From: Macrothele yani
Lineage: Eukaryota; Arthropoda; Arachnida; Araneae; Macrothelidae
Assembly: GCA_039090855.1 (NCBI GenBank)
Contig: CM077028.1
Location: 67,399,054-67,463,053 of the forward strand
Length of the DNA stretch: 64,000 bases
Reading direction: 5' to 3'
The position numbers were made by a program, and so were the translations under genes. Under the pieces are notes generated by a model. The model searched no databases and was not told the origin of the DNA. It saw only the letters and a list, made by a program, of their open reading frames with translations. Every line of letters begins with the position of its first letter. The stretch's first letter is position 1. Shown one piece after another: positions 32,755 through 43,351 of the stretch.

Positions 32755-33560
32755 TTGTTACATATTAGTATCTTATAAAGCCACCTCTGGCTGCAATTTT
32801 CTTTTTGTTTGGGGGTTTAACGACCACTGTGAGCAACTCCATAGGCTATAAGCAATTGCCCATCCCAAATTTATGGCCATTAGTTCCAGGGAAGGGAGAA
32901 AGCCAGTGTGTGTTTTACACATAACACCCATACCTCACAAGGATTTGAACCTGGATCCATGAATGGTCAAAAGCCAGCACTTAGACCTCTGTGCCACCAG
33001 GACGGCCTGGCTGTGATGCATGCTGATATACGGCATGGCATAGAGTCAAACAAAACTCTGATGTTGTCCTATGACAGATTGTGGCAAGAGTCCTAATTGC
33101 TGCACAAAAAGATTCCTGATATTCCATGATGGCTGCAGCTGATGTCCCAGTGTGTCCTAGACATGCTTGATAAGAGGAAGATCCAGGAACCTGGCTGGCC
33201 AAGGGAGGGTAGCAACACTATGGAGGTACTCCTGGGAGAGGCAAGCTGTATGTGTGGCCAGGCATCATTCTGCTAGTAAATGGATCCTGGCAAATGTGAC
33301 CTGAAAGAAAAGGTCACAGAATCTTTTGAATATATTGCTATGCCGTTAATGTCCTTGTTACCATGACGAGGGTTATGCGACTGTCATAGGAGATGGTCCC
33401 CCATACAGTAACACCATTAGTGGCGAAGGTGCGCCACTCTGCAATTGAGTCCGCATGTGAACACTAACTAGTCTTCCTCTGTATGCAAATATGGTTGTCA
33501 TCTTATTCAATGCAGAAGCAAGATTAAACTCTAAAATTGATGTGATGTCAGTTGGATGCT
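32755..33560 (-). mobile_element. Tc1-like remnant interrupted by a SINE
   Basis: On either side of the SINE the minus strand resembles the 3' part of Tc1-like transposases. The phrase TATAAAGCCACCTCTGGCTG before it and GGCTGTGATGCATGCTGATA after it read as one conserved sequence when the SINE is removed. ATGGTCCCCCATACAGTAAC near 33392 also fits. The frame is heavily decayed and the ends were not found. Confidence 0.6.
32797..33005 (-). mobile_element. tRNA-derived SINE, copy B
   Basis: In reverse complement it has the A-box-like GTGGCACAGAGGTCTAAG, the B-box GGTTCAAATCC, the shared 140-bp body (GGTCGTTAAACCCCCAAAC at the end) and an A-rich tail. CTGGCTG occurs on both sides (32787 and 33007), a probable target duplication. 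Confidence 0.85.
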
Positions 33561-33606
33561 GACTATGATGAGGTACAGGAATTTTCTTTAGTTAGTTTTT
33601 CATCAA

Positions 33607-34140
33607 GTGCACATAAATACTTTTAAGAAAATGGGGAAAAAAAAAAAAAAAAAACCGTCCAACCTATTTTTTTGTATTAATAATAAAATGCTTGCCATGG
33701 TTACTAATGAATATGGAGCCCCCCCCCAAATGAAAAATGTATATTTCACTGATGGTTGTTCTGCACAATATAAAAGCTGCAAGAATTTTCTAAACTTGTG
33801 CTATCATGAACAGGACTTTTTTAGATTGGTAGGAAAATGGTCAGTTTTTTTGTTTTTGTTTTTTGCAACAAGTCATGGCAAATCACTGTGTGATGGTATT
33901 GGTTCAGTTGTAAAAAGACTAACAACAAAAGCCAGTTTGCAGCAAACTTTAGCTCAACAAATAACCTCTGCTGCAACAATGTATAACTTCTGCAAAGATA
34001 TATAAAGAAATTACATTTTTCTTTGTGTGTGCTAAAGAAATTACATTTTTCTTTGTGTGTGCAGAAGAGAATGAACAAAGTGTGTAATCAGCTTAGTCTC
34101 CATTTTGAGAAAGCAAAAACTCTTCCTGGTAAGCACTTTT
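33607..34140 (+). pseudogene. Unassigned repetitive ORF, 5' part
   Basis: Seen: a + frame with MKNVYFTDGCSAQYKSCKNF, LNLCYHEQDFF, FATSHGKSLCDGIGSVVKRL and ASLQQTL, and after frame changes CNQLSLHFEKAKTLPG. Its continuation is at 42217-42700. The combination looks like a recurring uncharacterised invertebrate protein family, which I recall only by pattern and cannot name. A segment (33864-34140) is duplicated directly downstream (34161-34306, continuing at 42217), with a poly-T run at the junction. Frameshifts and a TAA at 34003 make it a relic. It could be part of an unrecognised transposon. Confidence 0.55.
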
Positions 34141-34160
34141 TTTTTTTTTTTTTTTTTTTT

Positions 34161-34306
34161 TGCAACAAGCCATGGCAAATCACTATGTGATGGTATTGGT
34201 GCAGTTGTAAAAAGGCTAACAACAAAAGCCAGTTCGCAGCAAATTTAGTTCAACAAATAACATCTGCTGCAACAATGTATAACTTCTGCAAAGATATATA
34301 AAGAAA
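34161..34306 (+). repeat. Second copy of the duplicated ORF segment
   Basis: TGCAACAAGCCATGGCAAAT to TATATAAAGAAA repeats 33864-34017 with about ten differences. It ends at the hAT insertion (target copy TAAAGAAA, 34299-34306) and resumes at 42217. Confidence 0.85.
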
Positions 34307-34404
34307 CAGAGGTGTATGCCGAATTTGGGGGGGGATTGAAAGTTTCTGAAATCCACCAGGATAAAATGGAAGTTAATAACAAAAGAAAAAAAAACCATGT
34401 TAAT

Positions 34405-34887
34405 TCAATTACTAATCTAAAACAACTATTATGGGAATTTTAATAGGAAATTTTTTCATTTAAATTGCAAATTTTCAGAGAAAACTCTTCTCCTTCTTCA
34501 GCCTGTCTTTTTGCTGTCACTTATTCCTGTCACTATCGCGGTTATGGGTAACCTTGACGGTTACGGTTTACCTTGAAGGTTTAGGTTATGTTTCATCAAA
34601 TCCTGCCAGATGTTAGGCAGGGAAAATCCTTTGCAGTCATTGATGATGGAATTTTGACTTTTCTCAATCTCTATTCCTTCTTTCAGCTTTCTTTTTTGAA
34701 AATTGCTTTGGAAACTGATGACTTTAAGGGAATTCCAATCCATGCTCTGACCAGTTTCTCTAACATGCTTATCTAAACCAGTCTTGTTGGAGCAATTCCT
34801 TATAGTTGCTTTATGTTCAGCTACATGAGTTTCTAGTCTGCAACCTGTTTCACCTATGTAAGATAGTCCACAACTACATTTTACTTC
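34405..34887 (-). mobile_element. Penelope-like element, inverted partial copy (first segment)
   Basis: Reverse-complement relative of about 8497-8964. It encodes SCGLSYIGETGCRLETHVAE and the endonuclease tail, and includes the hammerhead-like motif (about 34467-34496). A flanking target duplication AAAAACCATGTTAAT-like is near 34390-34404, with its partner at 38994-39008. The copy continues at 38273-38422 after the inserted DNA element. Confidence 0.88.
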
Positions 34888-35366
34888 CAGGGTGCGCACG
34901 CGTGCTTGAAAACCTGGAAAGTCCTGGAAAAATCATGATTACGTTTTCAAGGCCTGGAATATCCTGGAAAAACGGTGTTTTTTAATGCTGTCTTGAAAAG
35001 CCTTGAAATTTGAAATTAGTACTTAAAAAAATGCCCTTTTAGGAAATCGTGTTACTGTTACCCCTTCATTTTTTAAAGTTCCTTTTCTCTGTTCTCAAAA
35101 AAACCACAGGCAGCGGTTTCCGACGTGCACCAAATTCTAATTTGGCTGGGGGAAAAAAAGAAAAAAAAAAGGCACTACTTCCAGTGCAATAAGAATTGGA
35201 TGATTACTAGTAGGTCGAAGGAGAGCTTGATGTCCGTCCGACAACTGAGAACGGAAGGGGAAAGAAGAGGCATTTAGCATTTGCAGGGGGTCGCGTATGC
35301 ACCAAGTCAGCTGGCATCCACCAGTGAGGAGTATGCCTGAACAACACATTCATCTTCTTCTTGTTT

Positions 35367-36066
35367 ATGTGCATGATACCCTCCCTCCCCTCAAGAGACT
35401 TCCGCTACTTATGATAAAAAATAAGAAAACTATCTTTGCGAATTTTTCACGAAAGTAGCTGAAATTTTTACATTCACTGTAATTGGATTACAGAAGCTCA
35501 CTTCCAAAATTCCAATTGAATCGGTTTAAAACTTTAAAAGTTAGCATTGGTAATTTTTATTATGTGTGCCTCTTTGGACAGAGTGAGCCTCCAGCAAAAG
35601 GGTGTTACCATAGCAACGGTTGATTGACAGCTGGGAGCGCCGATCTGAAGCCTTGGGTTGGGAAGAAAGCAAACACCTGTTTATCACTTCCACAGCTCAA
35701 AAGGACTAGGAGAATATTTTCAGAAATCCATTTTTCCGAATTTTGAAAATAACACAGTAAAATTTTTACAGTAGTTAAGATACATCACAATAAAGTTCTA
35801 GTGCAAATTTCGCCAAATTCCGTTAGGAACTTTAGCAGATGCAAAAAAAAAAAAAAAAAATCCGTTGCATAATCGGATTGAAAAAAAAGAAACAGTAATT
35901 ATAAATTACGGGAAAAGCAAGTGAATTATTTTTTTTAGATATGTGCATGATACCCTCCCTCCCCTCAAGAGACTTCCGCTACTTATGATAAAAAATAAGA
36001 AAACTATCTTTGCGAATTTTTCACGAAAGTAGCTGAAATTTTTACATTCACTGTAATTGGATTACA
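35367..36066. repeat. Direct duplication of about 123 bp
   Basis: 35367-35489 (GTGCATGATACCCTCCCTCC to ATTGGATTACAGAAG) recurs almost unchanged at 35943-36066. It lies inside the CAGGGT element. Confidence 0.93.
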
Positions 36067-37077
36067 GAAGCCATGGTTTATTTAAATTGGACTGTAATTG
36101 GATTTTAGATGCCATGGTTTATTTAAACAGAGTGATCCTTAAATTTTTTTTCTGTGATGATATGGACTCTATTTGAATTACAAACATACGTTTTTATTCA
36201 GACGTCTGAGTTACTGTTTTAATAAAAAAATCGTCTATAATTAAAAAGTTTTCAATGGATTTAAGCAATATTCAGCAGATAAACAAACGTATTTCAGTAA
36301 ATTGCAACATCATGACGTAAATTTAGTAATTTAATTTTGTCGAAAATTGGGGAACATTTTTTTTTTTTACAATTTCTATTATAGTTAAAGTGAAGGAGGA
36401 AATGTGCAACTTGACAGTTCAGTGAGCTGCAGGTGGTGATTTATGGCGATGTGCCAAATGAAAAGAAGCCATTCCATCAGGTCATTCCAAAGGTTGTGTG
36501 TGTGGACGCGTCCTCCTGCTGTTTGATCTTAATCGGAATGTTTTTGTGCAGGGGGGGTGGGGGTTGAGAGAAATATCCGTTTCAGCTTTACAGCTTTCAC
36601 GGCTCTTTTTTTTTTTTTTTTTTTTCTTGGTAATAAATAAAAATCATAGTTGCTGCATTCACCATTGATCCGTGTTTGCATTTCTTGAATATAAACAGCA
36701 GACAATCTGAAACAGTGTTGGGCGGGTCTTGATGTTCTTCATTTTGCATATGCTGAGTTCAGTTCTGTGGGAATAAGGAATGACTTATACTGTGAATATA
36801 TACAAAACTACATATTTTTGAGCTGAAAAAATAGGTCTACTTGTACACAGTAGCTAACGTGTGAACTCAGATGAAGACAATCAGACATACGGACGTCTGA
36901 TTCCATAAAAAAAAAAAAAATCAACATAGTTTTTTTATTTACACTACAGGTAAAAAAGCAAAAACATGTTTTTAAACGTTATAAAGGAAAACGGATTTTT
37001 GAAACGCAGGACTTGATGATCTTAATTTCTGAAAGTTTCTTTTTTCCACATCCTTTTTTTTTCAATTACAATACTGT

Positions 37078-37260
37078 CATCATCATCATCATCATCATTC
37101 ATCATCAATCCACTGCTGGACGAAGGTCTCCCCAAGTTTCCTCCACAACGGTCTGTCTTGTGCCAGTCTCCTCCATGTCACCCCTGCATACTTTCGAATT
37201 TCATCCACCCATCTCCCATGTGGTCTTCTTCTGGGTCTTTTCCTGTCCCTGGGAATCCAG
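37078..37260 (-). mobile_element. RTE 3'-end fragment
   Basis: Matches the 3' ends of the RTE copies at 43352-45533 and 62364-64000 in reverse complement, starting with an (ATC)n tail and ending at GGGAATCCAG. It is severely 5' truncated and lies within the CAGGGT element. Confidence 0.92.
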
Positions 37261-37781
37261 GATACTATGAGTTATATCACTTAGTGATATGGCAGATTTT
37301 CGGTTGCTGATATCCGCGATCGTAAGCGGTAGTTGCATTGCGATTGTTGATGATGACAAGATAAATACTGGAGTGATGTAAAATGTTGCATAAACTAAAA
37401 AAAAAAAAAAGCCCCCCCCCCCCGAACTTTTATTTGGTCATCATAGCTGATCAACCATTTCATTCCATGAACATCAGCACATTTCAGTCATTTGAACATT
37501 GGGGGTATCTGAAGGAATTCAGCCGTGCTTAAGCGCCCTAGCGCAACGAAAACATGCTAATTTTGGACAGTTCTATTCCCTTCCTCTCTACCATCCCTAA
37601 TAATTGAGAGTGCATACTGTATTTTCAAATATTCTATTTATGAGCTAGTTTTCGCGCTGTTCGTTATGCTTTTATTTTCGAAATTCCTAACACTTTTGAA
37701 CTATGGTTGCAGAAACGTTTATGCTTTGGGTTTGTCTGTAGGATAATTCGCATGAAAGCGGTTGAATTTCGGCGAAATTTT

Positions 37782-38030
37782 AGTATGCTGTTGGGTACAA
37801 CCTGGAAACCTACCCTCTTGAAAAAGGTCAAAATTAAATTTAAAGGCCAAGACATAAGAGCAGTATTTGTTCTCCAAGCTTAGGAATGTTAACTCACATA
37901 AAATCTGTTTGATTGCGACAAAGTTTTGGTATGTTATCAGGGAGGAGAAACCTACCCTTGTAGAAAATGATCAACTTGAATTCAAAGGTCAGGGCATAAG
38001 AACAGAATTTATTCTTTATGGTCTTGTGCT
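37782..38030. repeat. Degenerate tandem pair, period about 145 bp
   Basis: GTATGCTGTTGGGTACAACC with GAAACCTACCC and AAAGGCCAAGACATAAGAG is echoed by GTATGTTATCAGGGAGGAG with GAAACCTACCC and AAAGGTCAGGGCATAAGAA. It is within the CAGGGT element. Confidence 0.7.
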
Positions 38031-38272
38031 TGATAAACTTGATCAATTTGCATAAAGCACATTCATCCATTTGCATCTTTCATCATTTTTATTACTTAAA
38101 ACTGAAATTACTTTACAGTATCATGTTCAAATTATTTTTAAAGCATAATAATCATCCTGGAATTTTTTTGTATATGGCCTGGAAAGTCCTTGAATTTTTT
38201 TGTATATGTCCTGGAAAAGGCCTGGAAAGTCCTTGAATTTTTTCCCCCAAAAGTGTACGAACCCTGTACTTC

Positions 38273-38422
38273 ATAGACTACACCTTGCATTTTAAAAATA
38301 TCTTCTTCTCTTTGAGCTATTTTAGGGAAATTTTTTTTAACTTTGTTCTCTAAACTTGGAGCTAGCCTAATATTATACTTCTTACTAATTCTCTTTAAAA
38401 ACTCAAATAAACCTTTGTGATT
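38273..38422 (-). mobile_element. Penelope-like element, inverted partial copy (second segment)
   Basis: Continues 34405-34887 on the minus strand, corresponding to about 8350-8500 of the longer copy. It stops at a head-to-head junction near 38422. Confidence 0.85.
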
Positions 38423-38999
38423 AAATTTTTTTTCCCTAAAATAGTTCAAAGAGAAGAAGATATTTTAAAAATGCAAGGAGTAGTCTATGAAGTAAAATGT
38501 AGTTGTGGACTATCTTACATAGGTGAAACAGGTCGCAGACTAGAAACTCGTATAGCTGAACATAAAGCAGCTATAAAGAATTGCTCCAACAAGACTGGTT
38601 TAGATAGGCATGTTAGAGAAACTGGTCACAGCATGGATTGGAATTCCCTTAAAGTCATCAGTTTCCAAAGCAATTTTCAAAAAGAAAGCTGAAAGAAGGA
38701 ATAAAGATTGAGAAAAATCAAAATTCCATCATCAATGACTGCAAAGGATTTTCCCTGCCTAACATCTGGCAGGGTTTGATGAAAAATAACCTAAACCTTC
38801 AAGGTTAACCGTAACCGCGATAGTGACAGGAATAAGTGACAGCAAAAAGACAGCCTGAAGAAGGAGAAGAGTTTTCTCCAAAAATTTGCAATTTAAAGGA
38901 AAAAATTTCCTAATAGAATTCCCATAATAGTTGTTTTAGATTAGTAATTGAATTAAGAAACTAGGAAGCCATTTCTCAACATGAGCTTTATTCAAAAAA
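38423..38999 (+). mobile_element. Penelope-like element, forward partial copy
   Basis: Matches about 8448-8964 and then extends with the terminal sequence that lies inverted at 6469-6510. It encodes the endonuclease SCGLSYIGETGRRLETRIAE and the DRHVRETGH motif in one frame (38417-38692), and includes the hammerhead-like motif near 38853-38884. Together with the minus copy it forms a head-to-head inverted pair. Confidence 0.9.
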
Positions 39000-39229
39000 C
39001 ATGTTAATAATAAAAAAAAAGGTATTTCTTTTTTAGTTTTTTAGGTATATAACATACGTATATACCTAAATTAAGCTAATGAGTACATATTAAAAAAAAA
39101 AAAAGTGACAGAAACAAATTTCTCCTTGAGAAATAATGAAATTGCTTGGACTCGCCTAATTCTTAAAAACTGAGATTTATTTTTCTAGGCACATTTCCGA
39201 ATTTGTCAATGACTTCTTCAACTTGAATG

Positions 39230-41598
39230 TCTCTATGAATAGATAATAAAGCTAGCCCATTCAGTCTTGACTCTGATGTACTGTTTCTCAAATAAGATTT
39301 CAATCAACGAAGACTGGAAAAGCTTCTTTCCATTGATGCTGTGGTTACAGGAAGAATTGCCAAGATATGACACAAAATATAAATGTTGGGAAATAAGTTC
39401 TTATTACATGATGCCAAACTTTCAACTGCGTTTTTGGGGTGCACGTTTGCTTTTTCCCTTTCCCGTTTTTGACACCATAATTGATACTCGCTTTCTGTTA
39501 CATTAGAATATCCTAATTCAGATTCATACATTTTCACTGCAGATAATATTTGGGAGTAATCATTCTTCACAGCAAAAACTGGTAGAATGTTTTACAATGA
39601 AGTTAGTGTTTCTTTTTGTGATTGAAACCTTTCATTTAATGATTCAATTATATCATCCACAAAGGGTATAAATATACTTCTGCAGAAATTTTCTTCTGGA
39701 GTTGAATATGGGACATTGCATCTATTTTTTTGTATACTGCATCTGCTTGGAACTTCTGCTACTTTGAGGCCTACAGCCAATGTTTTTACAGCATCATAAA
39801 TTAAGCTTAAGGATTTTTCTGCTTCAGTTCTCATGCTGTTTAGCAGTGTTGTAACTTCTGATATTTTTTCTAATGCATCGACTAAGTCGATTTGCTTGTT
39901 TTGGAAGTTTACAGACAGGTTGTATGTGATGGACAATATTTTACTAAGGACAAAAGTTGCCACTAGAAATGAAAACTGACATATAGAGTTGAGCAAAGTG
40001 TGTGCTTTGACAGATGATTCTGCTGACTCTTCTTGCTCAATTGCTTCTAAGGATGATATAATAGGATGCAGACCTTCTTTAAACATAAGAACGGCATCAT
40101 GCCTTTGGATCCATCGAGTTTCACATAGAGTTTTCATCTTAACTTTCTTGCAATCAGGTAGCAGTCGCTGGATACTTTCTTTCAAAACACTGGTACGTTT
40201 AGCAGAAGCGTGGAAAAACGAACATGTTTCTAATATAACTCCCATACAGTTCCTTATGCTAGGCATTTTGCTAGCATCCGACAAACATAAGTTCAAGGAA
40301 TGGGACATGCAATGAGTATATATTACTTTGGGATATTTTTTTCTAATACAGGCCTGCACTCCACGAAACTGTCCTCGCATTGCTGCAGCACCATCATACC
40401 CCTGCTCTCTCATATCATTCAAATCAAAACCCAATTTCACTAAATTTTCCATTATTATTGTTGCAAGAGAACAAACAACCTGTTAAATTTTTCACTGGTA
40501 TAAAAGCCAGAAAATCTCTTAATTTCAGTTCTTCTTCATCGAAATACCTGACGCACAGTGAAAACTGTTCTATTTGACTAATGTCAGTTGTTTTATCTGC
40601 CAATACTGAAAAAAATTTTGAATGCTTTACCTTTGCTACAATTTTCTGTTGAATAAGTTCCCCAAAGATGTTTATTATTTCATTCTGTATTACTGAACTT
40701 GTTATACATGCTATTACCTTAACTAGTTTCTAAGTTTTCTTTTAAAATGGCATCTCCAGAATTTGCACGATATCTTAATAAAATGCGAAAATTGCAATCA
40801 TTATTTGCTGGTTTCTCAAGCAAAATTTTTCCAGTATAAACTTTTCCCCTAAGAGGTATCTGCTGCCTTCCACATAATCTAATTGTTTGCACAAAAGGAA
40901 TAAACTTTTTCCTGTTGTCAATTATCTCTTGCTTTTTCTGTTTATTCATTTGTAAAATTATACTATCCTGTTTTTTATGAATTATTGATGCAATATTTTC
41001 AGCTGCCAATACAGCGTCTTTGTGATATTTATTCTTTTCATGTTTTTTGAATATTTCCCTCGCATCTTTTAAATTGGTACTAGGCTTTGTAACGAGGCTA
41101 CCCAAAGTCTGATGTTTGCCTTTACTAGCAACATCTTTTTCGTAAAATAAAACACAATATTTACAAAATGGACCTTCTTTCAGACGTGAAAATAATAGCC
41201 ACTTATACTCTTCTAGCCATTTAATTTGGAATGTTCTCATATGATTTTTATTGTGACTGGAACTGATTTTTTTAGGGAATCTATATTTCCCAGTAGGTTT
41301 CTATATGCTATGTAACAAATCCACTTTTTTCTCGTCGCTCAAAGAATTAACAAGCTCACTGTTACCTGCATGCAAACCTATGTCGTTCGAATCTGAAATG
41401 CTTTCAGACTTTTCATTACCATCTGCATCTCCGTCATTCGTCATGCGTATTGGTTGAAGCTCATAATTTTCCGGATTACTCCCGCGTTCAACGCATTGGT
41501 TTGGAACTTCAATATCAGTGGGTTCAGCTAGCGTTTCAGTTTCCACAGCTCTTTTTTTGTTACAGAAAGTCAACAGACTTTGTTGATGAAATTGTTTC
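39230..41598 (-). pseudogene. hAT transposase (TTF-type zinc finger class), broken
   Basis: Seen on the minus strand: a start at 41598 (MKQFHQQSLLTFC), then after a break MRTFQIKWLEEYKWLLFSRL and the zinc-finger-like FCKYCVLF with H/H about 50 residues later (41240-40719). Next come VLADKTTDISQIEQFSL near 40600 (first Asp), EQGYDGAAAMRGQFRGV (40402, second Asp), THCMSHSLNLCL, CETRWIQRHDAV, and the dimerisation tail ILAILPVTTASMERSFSSLR (39304-39365) with the catalytic Glu. The catalytic residues are visible, but frameshifts near 41260, 40715, 40480 and 39590 break the frame. About 800 codons would be normal. It lies within its own element ends. Confidence 0.88.
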
Positions 41599-42216
41599 AT
41601 TTTTGAAATAACCTCAACAAACTGTTTTGAGCAGCTGCGGGAAAGAGTGAATAAATACTGATTTTGAATTATAAGGATACAGACAAAACAGAAACAGAAG
41701 TTTCACTTTCTCACTCCATTTGAAAATGAAAGAATACACCCACATGGCCAACGCACAGCTCGGAATCAGTAAAATATCAAAACAGGTGGCTGGGCTGTGA
41801 AGTGAGGTGTCGAGTGTCACTGCACGTGTCCTAGTAACGACCGGCGCCAGGCAGAGATAAGCGGTGACACGTGACACCATCCCTGGTCTGGTCAATTAGG
41901 AGTTGGCGCCGCAAAAACCTACAGCCGTCTTCCTGACCACTGATATGAGCCACCCTTCTTTCTCTGACCTCTGTCTCTTTCGCGCAGTGATCTTTCACTG
42001 AATCCGTACGTACCAGTTGGATTTTTCCAGCAGTAAATATTCATGATTCAGAAACTTTTCTCATAATACAAATTTTGATTTAACATACATATATAAAAAT
42101 TATATTGGAAAGCACAGTTTGATTATTTAACCTTATTTTGACAGTTAACATAAAATATGAAACAGATTTGGGGGGGGGGGCAGGTCCCTTTGGCACCCCC
42201 TCTAAATATGCCCCTG

Positions 42217-42700
42217 TAAAGAAACTACATTTTTCTTTGTGTGTGCAGAAGAGATGAACAAAATGCACAATCAGCTTAGTCTCTGTTTTGAGAAAGCAAA
42301 AACTCTTCTCCTGGTACACGCACAATGCATCACTTTGCACAATTTCCTAATTTCAGAATTGGTGCTAAGAGATTAAGTCCTGATAAATATTACAGCATTA
42401 TTTCCGAAATCAGTGTAACTAATTTTCAAGATGAGTTACAGTTACATGCTAACTGTTACATAGCATGTGTATATGATTCCTGTTGGTATGTGGGATTTGT
42501 TGAAAAGATTAACTATGATGACTTCATCATAAAGGTGATGCGACTGTTCAATTCATGCACCCACATGGGCCTTCTCCATCTTTTTATTGGCCTAATAATG
42601 ATTGTTGTGAAGTACCTCTGACACACATATTATGTTTGGTTGAGGTAAACACTGCAACAGGAAGAACATACAGCCTATCTAAACAGGCTGAAAACCTGGG
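42217..42700 (+). pseudogene. Unassigned repetitive ORF, 3' part
   Basis: Continues 34161-34306 after the hAT. In one + frame it shows HHFAQFPNFRIGAKRLSPD, YYSIISEISVTNFQDELQ and CYIACVYDSCWYVGFVEKI, then MGLLHLFIGL where related proteins have a His-Gly-Pro-x-x-x-F-x-Trp-Pro block. Later phrases resemble TGRTYSLSK. I know this order only as a pattern in uncharacterised invertebrate proteins. Stops after about 42620 end it. Confidence 0.5.
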
Positions 42701-42704
42701 TCAG

Positions 42705-43340
42705 TCAATTTTTTGTTTCATATGAAAATCAGTAATTATGTTTAGTTTTAATTCAAATTGACAGAGGAAAGAATTCATTTATCTCTTATGTATCCAAGGA
42801 AAAGTTCATACAGAAACATATCATTCAATGTCAAAATAATTCATTAGATGGTTTATTACATTAGTTTATAATTTTATTAAAATGAGTAAATGAGTAAGAA
42901 ATTTAGAGACACATAATCTTTGCAGTTGCATGCATTCTTCAAAAAAAAAAAAAAAAAAAAGGAAGAAAAAGAAACATCTTGGGATAGCATAGGTGGCCCT
43001 TTCGGTCGAATTTTTCGCAATTGGCAATTATTTTTAAGTATGGCAACTGTAAAAAAGCTTTGCCGATTTGACTGGCGATTGTAAACACAGCTTTGCAAGC
43101 AAGCGTTTTGATCAGTTACAAATTGAAATTGGTCAAAATATTAAATTCAACAGTAACAATATAGTGAGTTGCAAGCGCACTCACAGAAATAAGGCTATAC
43201 ATTTGACAAGTGTTGCTGCTAAAGTTTGTGAATCACAAACTATACAATGCGGTGGTAAGGTTTTTTTTTTATTTATTTACCTTAGGTATAAATTATAAGT
43301 AAAGTATTTGTTAGCTAAAGGCATTTAAATATGATTCCAT
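42705..43340. other. Unassigned intron sequence
   Basis: A 76-codon frame (43068-43298) without motifs and a 20-base A run near 42942. It may be a further part of the unassigned ORF repeat. Confidence 0.35.
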
Positions 43341-43351
43341 AAGACTTAAAA

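Larger units (their letters stand above)
34888..38266. mobile_element. DNA element with CAGGGT ends and 6-bp target duplication
   Basis: TACTTC lies at 34882-34887 and 38267-38272, and the Penelope-like sequence reads across it. The termini are CAGGGTGCGCACGC and, in reverse complement, CAGGGTTCGTACAC. Both subterminal regions carry arrays of CCTGGAAAGTCCT-like motifs. The 3379 bp hold no recognisable transposase. The CAG start fits hAT-like elements, but the duplication is 6 bp, not 8, so the assignment is open. Confidence 0.8.
34307..42216 (-). mobile_element. hAT transposon, 7.9 kb including nested insertions
   Basis: The 8-bp target duplication TAAAGAAA lies at 34299-34306 and 42217-42224, and the unknown ORF relic reads across it when the element is removed. 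The left terminus is CAGAGGTGTATGCC. The right terminus in reverse complement is CAGGGGCATATTTAGA. Both are followed by G-rich stretches. The transposase is on the minus strand (39230-41598). A Penelope-like element, which itself holds a 3.4 kb DNA element, is inserted at 34405-38999. Without it the hAT is about 3.3 kb, a normal size. Confidence 0.9.
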
